A DNA stretch of 64,000 nt. Origin: Haloglomus halophilum. Its GTDB lineage: Archaea; Halobacteriota; Halobacteria; Halobacteriales; Haloarculaceae. The notes below the pieces were generated by a model. That model saw nothing but the letters and a program-made list of their open reading frames with translations, was not told where the DNA came from and made no database searches. Location: contig NZ_CP101166.1 of assembly GCF_024298885.1 (NCBI RefSeq), positions 4,115,738 to 4,179,737 of the forward strand. The letters are read 5' to 3'. Below, one piece after another: positions 25,534 to 34,100 of this stretch; position 1 is the stretch's first letter; each line of letters begins with the position of its first letter. The translations under genes were made by a program, and so were the position numbers.

Positions 25534-26946
25534 ATGACGCGGCTGCTCCACACGGGGGACACCCATCTCGGCTACCGGCAGTACAACGAGCCGGCACGCC
25601 GGCAGGACTTCATGGCGGCCTTCCAGCAGGTCGTCCGGGACGCCATCGAGGCGGACGTGGACGCCGTCATCCACGCGGGCGACCTGTTCCACGACCGGCG
25701 ACCTGAACTGGTGGACCTGATGGGCACCATCGCCGTCCTGCGCGACCTGGACGAGGCGGGCATCCCCTTCCTCGCCGTGGTCGGGAACCACGAGACGAAG
25801 CGCGACGCCCAGTGGCTCGACCTGTTCGCGTCGCTGGGCTACGCCGAGCGGCTGGGCGACCAGCCCCGGGTGGTGGGCGACGTGGCGGTGTACGGGCTGG
25901 ATTTCGTCCCCCGGTCCCAGCGCGACGCTCTCGAGTACGAGTTCGCCGACCACGACGCCGCCCACGCGGCGCTGGTCACACACGGCCTGTTCCAGCCGTT
26001 CGACCACGGCGACTGGGACGCCCGCGAGGTGCTGGCCGAGGCCAGCGTCGACTTCGACGCGATGCTGCTCGGTGACAACCACAAACCCGGGCGAGAGCGG
26101 CTCGAACCGGACGACGGAGAGGAGGGTGGTACGGACGGCGGTGACGGCGTCGACGCGTGGGTCACCTACTGCGGGTCGACCGAGCGCGCGAGCGCGGACG
26201 AGCGCGAGGACCGCGGCTACAACCTCGTCAGCTTCGACGGCACGGGGGCCGACGGCGTCCACATCACCCGGCGCTCGCTGCCGACCCGGGAGTTCCGATT
26301 CATCGACGTCGAGTTGCAGGACGGCGAGGGTGTCGAGCGCGTGAACGAACAGGTGACCCAGTACGACCTGGACGACGCCGTCGCGGTCGTGACCATCACG
26401 GGGGCGGGCGAGCGGGTCGCCCCGGCGCAGGTCGAGGAGCGGATGAACGAGCAGGGCGCGCTCGTCGCCCGGGTGAACGACCGCCGGGAGTTCGACCGAG
26501 CGGGCGAGGAGGTCGAGGTGTCGTTCGCGGACCCCGACGAGGCCGTCCGCGAGCGCGTCCGTGAACTCGGACTGAGCAGCGCCGCCCGGACGCTGGACGA
26601 GACGGTCCGCGAGAGCAAGACGCCCGACTCCCGGGTCGCCGACGACGTGGAACAGCGGGTCCGCGACCTCGTCGACGAGGGGGAGGCGTCGGCGTTCCGG
26701 CCCGCGCCGGACGTCTCCGAGACGACGGCCGAGCAGACCGGAACCGCGGCCGAGAAACTGGCCGGCGACGGTGGCGACGCCGATGCCAATGGAGAGAGCG
26801 ACAGCGACGCCAACGCCGACGCCAACGCCGACACCAAGACCAACGCCAACGGCGAGGGCGAGGCGGACAGTGCGACGGCGACAGCCGAGGCGGAGACCGA
26901 GGAGTCGGGTACCGACGGCCAGGGTTCGCTGGGTGATTTCGCGTGA
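25534..26946 (+). CDS. mre11: DNA double-strand break repair nuclease Mre11
   Basis: 470 residues. The phosphoesterase motifs are HTGDTHLGYRQYN, VIHAGDLFHDRRPE, VVGNHETKRD, the ALVTHGLF histidine, and LGDNHKP, all with the expected Asp, Asn and His metal ligands. A capping domain follows (YCGSTERAS, then RFIDVELQDGEG). The last about 100 residues are an acidic, Ala/Asn-rich linker with 12-base tandem repeats (26806-26829), and the very end is QGSLGDFA, which matches a PIP-box pattern (Q-x-x-L-x-x-F). The stop overlaps the GTG of rad50 (GTGA), so Mre11 and Rad50 are made together. Promoter-like TTCTTACG lies near 25504-25511. Confidence 0.97.
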   Translation: MTRLLHTGDTHLGYRQYNEPARRQDFMAAFQQVVRDAIEADVDAVIHAGDLFHDRRPELVDLMGTIAVLRDLDEAGIPFLAVVGNHETKRDAQWLDLFASLGYAERLGDQPRVVGDVAVYGLDFVPRSQRDALEYEFADHDAAHAALVTHGLFQPFDHGDWDAREVLAEASVDFDAMLLGDNHKPGRERLEPDDGEEGGTDGGDGVDAWVTYCGSTERASADEREDRGYNLVSFDGTGADGVHITRRSLPTREFRFIDVELQDGEGVERVNEQVTQYDLDDAVAVVTITGAGERVAPAQVEERMNEQGALVARVNDRREFDRAGEEVEVSFADPDEAVRERVRELGLSSAARTLDETVRESKTPDSRVADDVEQRVRDLVDEGEASAFRPAPDVSETTAEQTGTAAEKLAGDGGDADANGESDSDANADANADTKTNANGEGEADSATATAEAETEESGTDGQGSLGDFA

Positions 26947-29684
26947 GGTTCCGGCGTGTCGTCCTGGAGAACTTCAAGTGCTACGCCGACGCCGACCTCA
27001 CGCTCGACCCCGGCGTGACCGTGGTCCACGGCGTGAACGGGAGCGGCAAGTCCTCGCTACTGGAGGCCTGCTTCTTCGCGCTGTACGGCCACCGGGCACT
27101 CGATGCGAATCTCGACGAGGTGGTCACGACCGGCGCCGAGGCGGCGAGGGTCGAACTCTGGTTCGCACACGGGGGCACCGACTACCACATCGAGCGCCGC
27201 GTCAAACTCCGCGGCGGTGGCGCCACCAACGACAAGTGCGTGCTGGAGACGCCCGAGGGGCCCATCGAGGGCGTGAAGGACGTTCGAGCGTACGTGACCG
27301 ACCTCCTGCGGATGGACACGGACGCGTTCGTCAACTGCGCGTACGTCCGGCAGGGCGAGGTGAACAAGCTCATCAACGCCGACCCGTCGACCCGGCAGGA
27401 CATGATCGACGACCTCCTCCAGCTCGGGACGCTGGAGGAGTACCGGGAGCGGGCCTCGGACGCCCGCGTGGGTGTCAAGCGCGTCCGCGACGGGAAACAG
27501 GAGCTGCTGGCGGAGAAGGAACGCGAGATCGAGGCCAAGGAGGAGAAGGGGCTCCACGAGCAGCTGAACGGGTTGCAAAGCGAGTTGAGCGAGGTTCGGA
27601 ACGACATCGAGGAGAAAGAGCGTGGGCTGGAGAACGCCCGCGACACGAAGGCGCAGGCCGAGGAGATCCTGGAGAACCACGAGGCCAGGCGCGAGGAGAT
27701 CGCGGAGCTCGCCGCAGAGATCGACGACCTCGAATCCGAGATCGCCGCGGGCGAGGGGGAACGCGAGGAGGCGGCCGAGCGCATCGCGGAGCTGACGACG
27801 GCCGCCGAGGAGCACCGCGAGACCGCGCGCGAGGCAGTCCGGGCGGCCGTCGAAACGGGCAACGGCGACGACAGCCCCGGTGTCGAGGTCGACGTGGGGC
27901 CCGCGGACCCCGATTCCGAGTCGCTCGACGCCGCAGTCGCGGCGCTCGAGACGCGCATCGAGGACGTGAACGACCGCATCCAGGAGCGACTGCTGGAGAA
28001 GCAGGAGTACGCGAGCGACGCCGAGACGGCTCGGGAGCGAGCCGAGGAACTCGCGACCGAGGCCGAGGAAAAGCGCGAGGAGGCCGACGAACTCGCGGCC
28101 GAACTGGAGGCGGCCCGCGAGACGGTCGCCCAGCAGCGTGAACAGCTCGCCGAACTGGACGAGCGAATCGCCGAACTGGAGGCCAGCTTCGAGGACGCTC
28201 CCTGCGACCCCGACGGTGCGGACGCGCTGGTCGAGCAGCGACGCGATGCGCTCGCGGAGGCGCGCGAGCAGGTCACGTCGCTGGAAGGCGACCTCGAGCA
28301 CGCGCGCGAGCGGGTCACGGAGGCCGAGGAACTGCTTGCCGAGGGGAAGTGTCCCGAGTGTGGCCAGCCGGTCGAGGACTCCCCGCACGTCGAGCGCGTC
28401 GACGAGGACCGCGAACGCGTCGTGGAACTCGAGTCGGAACTCGAGTCGGCCCGCGAGACCGTCACGGAGCGGGAGGATGCGCTGGAGGCGGCCGAGGCGC
28501 TCGCCGAACGGGCCGACGAACTCGAGCAGGCCCAGGGCGAACGCGAGAGCGCCCGGGAACTCCTCGCGGAGCGCGAGCAGGGGCTCGACGACGACGAAGA
28601 GCGGGTCGACGACCTGCGCGAGCAGGCCGCGGAACTGGACGAGGCAGCCGAGACGAAGCGCGAGGCCGCAGAGGCCGCAGAGGAGCAGGCCGAGGCCGCG
28701 AAGGGCGCTATCGGGCAGTTGAACGGCGAGAAGGCGACGCTGAAACAGCGCCGCGGCCTGCTGGACGAGGCAGCCGACGCGCTCGATGGGGCCGACGAGG
28801 TCGAGACCGAGATCGAGCGCCTCCGCGAGCGCCGCGAGTCGCTCGCCAGCGAGAACGAACTCCGGCGCGAGTCGCTCGCAGACAAGCGTGACCGGAAGGC
28901 CGAACTCGAGGCGGAGTTCGACGAGGACCGCGTCGAACACGCCGAAGGGGAACTCGAACGTGCCGAGCAGTACATCGAGCAGGCCAGCGGCAAGCTGGAG
29001 GCCCTGCGGGAGCGCCGCGACGACCTGCAGGGCGCCATCGGCGCGACGGAGAACGAGATCGAGGCGCTGGAGGACCTGCGCGAGCGCCGTGACGACCTCG
29101 CCGAGACGGTCGAGAACCTCGGCTCGCTGTACCAGGAGGCCGAACGGCTGGAGTCGATGTACGCCGACCTGCGGGCCGAACTCCGCCAGCAGAACGTCGA
29201 GAAGCTGGAACGGCTGCTCAACGAGACGTTCGACCTGGTGTACACGAACGACGCCTACTCGCACATCGAACTGGACGGCTCGTACGAGCTGACCGTCTTC
29301 CAGAAGGACGACGAGCCGCTGGAACCCGAGCAGCTCTCGGGCGGCGAGCGGGCGCTGTTCAACCTCTCGTTGCGGTGTGCCATCTATCGGCTGCTCGCCG
29401 AGGGTATCGAGGGAACCGCGCCGATGCCGCCGCTCATCCTCGACGAGCCGACCGTGTTCCTCGATTCGGGCCACGTCTCGAAGCTGGTCGACCTGGTCGA
29501 GTCGATGCGTGACCTCGGCGTCGAGCAGATTCTCGTCGTGAGCCACGACGAGGAACTCGTCGGCGCGGCCGACGACCTCGTGCGCGTGGCGAAGGACCCG
29601 ACCAGCAACCGCTCGCGGGTCGAGCGAACGAACGCCGTCGAGCCGGGCGCGCTGGAGTCGGAAGCCGTGGAAGGCGACGACTGA
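26943..29684 (+). CDS. rad50: DNA double-strand break repair ATPase Rad50
   Basis: 913 residues from a GTG overlapping mre11. SMC-type ABC ATPase: Walker A GVNGSGKSSLLEACFFALYG near residue 30 and a Q-loop in the ADLLRMDTDAFVNCAYVRQGEV region. Two long coiled-coil arms are broken by the zinc hook CPECGQ at residues 470-475, and the C-terminal signature is LSGGERALFNLSLRCAIYRLL. The Walker B is LILDEPTVFLD and the switch histidine VVSHDEELV. It binds Mre11 and tethers DNA ends. Length is usual for haloarchaeal Rad50. Codon use is like its neighbours. Confidence 0.97.
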   Translation: MRFRRVVLENFKCYADADLTLDPGVTVVHGVNGSGKSSLLEACFFALYGHRALDANLDEVVTTGAEAARVELWFAHGGTDYHIERRVKLRGGGATNDKCVLETPEGPIEGVKDVRAYVTDLLRMDTDAFVNCAYVRQGEVNKLINADPSTRQDMIDDLLQLGTLEEYRERASDARVGVKRVRDGKQELLAEKEREIEAKEEKGLHEQLNGLQSELSEVRNDIEEKERGLENARDTKAQAEEILENHEARREEIAELAAEIDDLESEIAAGEGEREEAAERIAELTTAAEEHRETAREAVRAAVETGNGDDSPGVEVDVGPADPDSESLDAAVAALETRIEDVNDRIQERLLEKQEYASDAETARERAEELATEAEEKREEADELAAELEAARETVAQQREQLAELDERIAELEASFEDAPCDPDGADALVEQRRDALAEAREQVTSLEGDLEHARERVTEAEELLAEGKCPECGQPVEDSPHVERVDEDRERVVELESELESARETVTEREDALEAAEALAERADELEQAQGERESARELLAEREQGLDDDEERVDDLREQAAELDEAAETKREAAEAAEEQAEAAKGAIGQLNGEKATLKQRRGLLDEAADALDGADEVETEIERLRERRESLASENELRRESLADKRDRKAELEAEFDEDRVEHAEGELERAEQYIEQASGKLEALRERRDDLQGAIGATENEIEALEDLRERRDDLAETVENLGSLYQEAERLESMYADLRAELRQQNVEKLERLLNETFDLVYTNDAYSHIELDGSYELTVFQKDDEPLEPEQLSGGERALFNLSLRCAIYRLLAEGIEGTAPMPPLILDEPTVFLDSGHVSKLVDLVESMRDLGVEQILVVSHDEELVGAADDLVRVAKDPTSNRSRVERTNAVEPGALESEAVEGDD

Positions 29685-29775
29685 CGTTCAGGATGTCGAG
29701 TTTGCAGGATAGACCCGAAATTGCCGGTTTCTCTCGAAATTTTCCTTCCGTAGCGTGGGATATCTCGATAACTGA

Positions 29776-30210
29776 TTACTCCCTCGCCTCGTCCTCTCGA
29801 AGCAGGTCGAGGCCCTCGCTCGCGACATCGGTGGTCTCGTAGCCGCGCTCGCCCAGGACGTCCGCCTCGACGACGAGGCCAGCGGCGCGGAACTCCCCGA
29901 GGAGGCCGTGGAGGTCGGACTCGCAGAGGTCCGTTCGGTCGAGGAGGGTCCGAACGTCCGTCGGCCCGCGGTCCTCCAGCGTGAGCAGGAGGCCCAGCGC
30001 GCGGTCGTTGTGGACGGCGCGCAGGACCCGGCGGACCGGCGCGGGGACCGCCTCGGCCGCGAGTTCGAGCCCGGACGCCTCGACGGAGCTGAGCTCCTCG
30101 TTCGGCAGGTACGCCTCGCTGCCGGTGGTCGGGTCGCGGACGAGGCTGGACTCCCCGGAGCGTTTCACGAGGAGGTAGCGACGGCCATCGGTGTCCTCGA
30201 CGGGCTGCAC
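29776..30210 (-). CDS. Haloarchaeal winged-helix-like protein (DUF7346-type)
   Basis: 144 residues from a GTG at 30208-30210 (MQPVEDTDGRRYLL). The N-terminal part has the compact strand sequence RRYLLVKRSGESSLVRDPTTGSEAYLPNEEL. The C-terminal two-thirds reads as a helical winged-helix domain (ALGLLLTLEDRGPTDVRTLLDRTDLCESDLHGLLGEFRAAGLV). I know a haloarchaeal family with this arrangement, recalled as DUF7346. A DNA-binding role is inferred from the helix pattern only. It may share a transcript with the next two upstream genes on this strand. Confidence 0.72.
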   Translation of the reverse strand: MQPVEDTDGRRYLLVKRSGESSLVRDPTTGSEAYLPNEELSSVEASGLELAAEAVPAPVRRVLRAVHNDRALGLLLTLEDRGPTDVRTLLDRTDLCESDLHGLLGEFRAAGLVVEADVLGERGYETTDVASEGLDLLREDEARE

Positions 30211-30274
30211 GAGGCCCCGTAGCAGTTGGACAGGCGTGAGGATTGCGGTGCCGCTGGCGTCCCCGGCGGTCGCC

Positions 30275-30688
30275 TCAGTCGTCGGCGGGCGGGCGACCCT
30301 CGGCGTCCGTGTCGGCGTCGCCCTCATCGGCCTCGGCATCGTCGCCGTAGTCGGTCGACTGGACCTCCCGGTACTTCCAGCCGGCGTAGGCGAGTGCGGC
30401 GATGCCGAGCAGGAAGACGGCGCCGCCGTTGCGGAGTTCGCCGCGGAAGACGACGAGCATCAGTCCGAGGCTCGCGGCGAACAGGCCGAGATTGATGGTG
30501 GCGACGAGGCCCCAGAACGCACGGAACAGCCCCTCCGGAACCTTGCTCTCGTCGGGGATGTCCGGCGCGAGGTCGGCCTCCGGGTCCGGTTCGGGGGCCT
30601 CTGCCTCGGGGTCGAACCGGTCGAGGTACTTCTTCCCGGGGTTGGTGGGCTCGTCGGGTTCGTCCGGCCACGGGTCGCCATCGCTCAC
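30275..30688 (-). CDS. Small two-helix membrane protein (DUF7322-like)
   Basis: 137 residues from a GTG at 30686-30688, starting MSDGDPWPDEPDEPTNPGKKY. A long acidic, Pro-rich cytoplasmic head is followed by two hydrophobic segments (LFRAFWGLVATINLGLFAASLGLMLVVF and AVFLLGIAALAYAGWKY), then a short acidic tail. It is probably a membrane protein with both ends inside. No function is known. The codon choice and acidity match the host. The GTG start follows the same pattern as neighbours. Confidence 0.75.
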   Translation of the reverse strand: MSDGDPWPDEPDEPTNPGKKYLDRFDPEAEAPEPDPEADLAPDIPDESKVPEGLFRAFWGLVATINLGLFAASLGLMLVVFRGELRNGGAVFLLGIAALAYAGWKYREVQSTDYGDDAEADEGDADTDAEGRPPADD

Positions 30689-30734
30689 GCGTCGGTCGAG
30701 GAGGTGTGGCCGCAAAAGCGTTTCTCGGCGCGGT

Positions 30735-30911
30735 TCAGGCCATCTCCTGCACCTGGCAGGCGTTGTCGGCCTGGATCCACGCGAGCGGGTTCTCGGCGTC
30801 GTAGAGCACCACGCCCGAGTCCGTCTCGTAGGCCTCTGTCGTGGCGACAGCGTCGGCCTCGCTCTCGGGGCTATCCCACTCCGCATCGACATCGGCGTCG
30901 GGGTCAGGCAT
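30735..30911 (-). CDS. 58-residue acidic protein (DUF7331-like)
   Basis: Starts MPDPDADVDAEWD and carries the block SGVVLYDAENPLAWIQADNACQV. This short acidic protein with VVLYDxENPLAW is recurrent in haloarchaea, recalled as DUF7331. No catalytic residues are seen. An AT-rich ATATATGTGTG stretch (about 30943-30955) lies upstream on this strand and could be its promoter. It faces PolB across 214 bases that contain no other gene. Confidence 0.72.
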   Translation of the reverse strand: MPDPDADVDAEWDSPESEADAVATTEAYETDSGVVLYDAENPLAWIQADNACQVQEMA

Positions 30912-31125
30912 GGTGGTTCTACCCAGACGTGGGAAGTATTGACACACATATATCCCTTGTGGGCATTATCGGACTCAGAACCCGGCCTCGGCCCGCCGGC
31001 GGACGAGGGTCCGTGCCCGGACGGAGCGGGACGCCCCGGAACAACGCCCGGGTCGAGGACCCGACTCGACCCGGCGCCGGCGCCCGATACGTGCCTTTTT
31101 CACCCCGTACGCCGGAACGCCGACA

Positions 31126-34100
31126 ATGGCCGAGGACTCCCAGCAATCGCTGACCGACTTCGGGAGCGCCGGTGCGGACGAGGACGGGGACGACGGCGAG
31201 GGACCAGGGCGCGAGACCGAGGCGGAGATCGCCGAGGCGGTCGCCGGGAACGGCGGCAACGGCGACAGCACGGCGGTCGTCGACATGGCCGAGCGGCGCT
31301 ACCCCGACGCCGACGGCACGACCACGCTCGCGGTGACACAGGTCGACTACACCATCGAGGGCCGTGGCGACGAGGAGCGGCCCGTGCTCCACGTGTTCGG
31401 GCGGAACGCGGACCGCGAACCGGTCCACGTCCGGGTTCACGAGTTCGAGCCGTACTTCTACGCGCCGCTGTCGAACTTCGTGACCGACGCCGCGGCCGCC
31501 GAGAAGGACCCGGCGGAGTGGACCGAGGACGACCTCGACCCGATGCAGGACCCCGAGCAGCAGTTCGACCGGCTGACGGGGCGCTACCTCACCGGCGCGG
31601 ACGGCGAGCCGTTCGAGAGCATCCGGGGCGAGCGCCTGCTGAAGATAACCGGGCAGACCCCCCGGGATGTGGGGCAACTTCGCGACCGCTTCGACCATTA
31701 CGAGGCGGACATCCTCTTCCCGAACCGGCTGCTCATCGACCGGGACATCCGGTCGGGTGTTCGCGTGCCGGTGCGTCGCGAGGACGACGGCGACGGGAAC
31801 GAGGACGGCGACAGCGACGGCGGCGCGCCTATCGACGTCCACCACGCCGAACTCGAACCCGTCGAGATGGACGTCGAGCCGCGCGTCTGCACATTCGACA
31901 TCGAGGTCGACGACCGCCGGGGCTTTCCCGAGGATGGGGAGGAACCCATCGTCTGTCTCACCTCGCACGACTCCTACGACGACGAGTACGTCGTCTGGCT
32001 CTACACCGCGCCCGACGGCATCGAGGGCCCGGACGGATTGCCGGGCTACGAGCCCATCGAGGACGACCTCGAGGTCGAGGTCCGGTCGTTCGAGCGCGAG
32101 GAGGCGATGCTGAGCGAGTTCGTCGACTACATCCGGGAGACAGACCCCGACGTGCTGACGGGCTGGAACTTCACGGACTTCGACGCCCCCTACCTGCTGG
32201 ACCGAATCGAGGAACTCGCGACGCCCGAAAACGACCTCGCCATCGACCCGACCTCGCGCGTGAACGAGGTCTGGCGCTCGGACTGGCAGGGGCCGAACGT
32301 GAAGGGGCGCGTCGTCTTCGACCTGCTGTACGCCTACAAGCGCACGCAGTTCACGGAACTCGACAGCTACCGGCTGGACGCGGTCGGCGAGACGGAACTC
32401 GACGTGGGGAAGGAGCGCTACCCCGGCGACATCGGCGACCTCTGGGAGGACGACCCCGAGCGCCTGCTGGAGTACAACCTCCGCGACGTCGAGCTGTGTG
32501 TCGAACTGGACCGCAAGCAGGAGATCGTCCCGTTCTGGCAGGAGGTCGCCTCCTTCGTCGGCTGCAAGCTGGAGGACGCCACCACGCCCGGCGACGCCGT
32601 GGACATGTACATCCTCCACGAGGTGTTCGGGAACTTCGTCCTCCCCTCGAAAGGGAGCGTCGAGGCCGAGGACTACGAGGGCGGTGCCGTCTTCGATCCC
32701 ATCACGGGCGTCAAGGAGAACGTCTCGGTGCTGGACCTCAAATCGCTCTACCCGATGTCGATGGTGACCATCAACGCGTCGCCGGAGACGAAGGTCGGCG
32801 ATGACTACGACGGGGAGACCTACCACGCCCCCAACGGGACGCAGTTCCGCAAGGAGCCGGACGGCATCATCCGGACGATGGTCGACGACCTGCTGACCGA
32901 GCGCGAGGAGAAGAAGGGCCTCCGCAACGACCACGAACCCGGAACGGACCCGTACGAGCAGTACGACCGGCAGCAGCAAGCTGTCAAGGTTATTATGAAC
33001 TGCTTCACTCCAGATACCGAGGTGCTGACGCCGGCAGGCGTTCGGAACATCCGCGACCTCGACGTGGGTGACGAAGTGTACTCGCTCGACCCGGAGACGA
33101 TGCAGATGGAAGTGAAGCCGGTCATCGAGACGCAAGGGTATCCCGACTACCGTGGGGAGCTGGTGGACATCGAGACCAGCAAGGTCGACTTCAGTGTGAC
33201 GCCGAACCACCGGATGCTGGTCCGAAAGGACGACACGAACGGTGTGTCCTGGGACGACTACCGATTCGTCGAGGCCGGTGACCTGAACGAATCGTCGCAC
33301 TACGAGTTGCCACACGACTGGGAAGGGCCGGACGGGTCGCGTCTGGAGCAGGTCGACCTCATCGAGTGGCTCGACGGCGAGTTCGAAATCTGGGCTGATA
33401 ACGACGTTCACGGCCATACCCTCGCTGCGGAGGTCGGCTGGTATCCGGACAAGATGGAGAAGCAAGGCGAGGATGGAACGGGGTACGTGTTCACCGCCGA
33501 GGAGTTCGAGGAACACCGCGAGTACCTCGACGAACACTGCTCCACCTTCTACGTTCACGCCGAGCGTGGTCGGAAGTGGATTCCGCGGTACTACGACGGG
33601 GACGACTTCCTGGAGTTGCTGGCCTGGTACATCACGGAGGGGAACGTCTACGCGTCCGAGGACAAGCAGTTCGGGGAGAACTTCCGCGGGAGCGCAACGA
33701 CGGTTCAGATCGCACAGGAGGCGGTTGCCGACGGTGGCACCAGTGAGAGTGACCACGCCGCGATCGGCGGTCTGCTCGACCGGATGGGTTTCGACTACTA
33801 CGTCGACGACAGGAGCTACCAGTTCACGTCGAAGCTCCTCGGTGAGTGGCTGGAGGAGACGTGTGGCGGGGATAGCTTCGAGAAGCGGATTCCGGCGTTC
33901 GTCTTCGAGGCGAGTCGGGAACAGAAAGAGCGGTTCCTGAACACGCTCATCGCTGGCGACGGCGACAGGCAGCCGAACAGCTGGCGGTACACCACATCGA
34001 GCGAATCACTCCGGGACGATGTCTTGCGTCTCTGCGTTCATCTGGGGCTCACGCCGAGCGTCAACCACGATAGCGGCTCCTGGCGTATCTACTGCACCGA

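Noticed and set aside
26806..26841. 12-base tandem GACGCCAACGCC as a mobile or CRISPR-like repeat
   Set aside because: It is in frame within the acidic linker of mre11 (DANA repeats) and is a low-complexity coding repeat with only two exact units.
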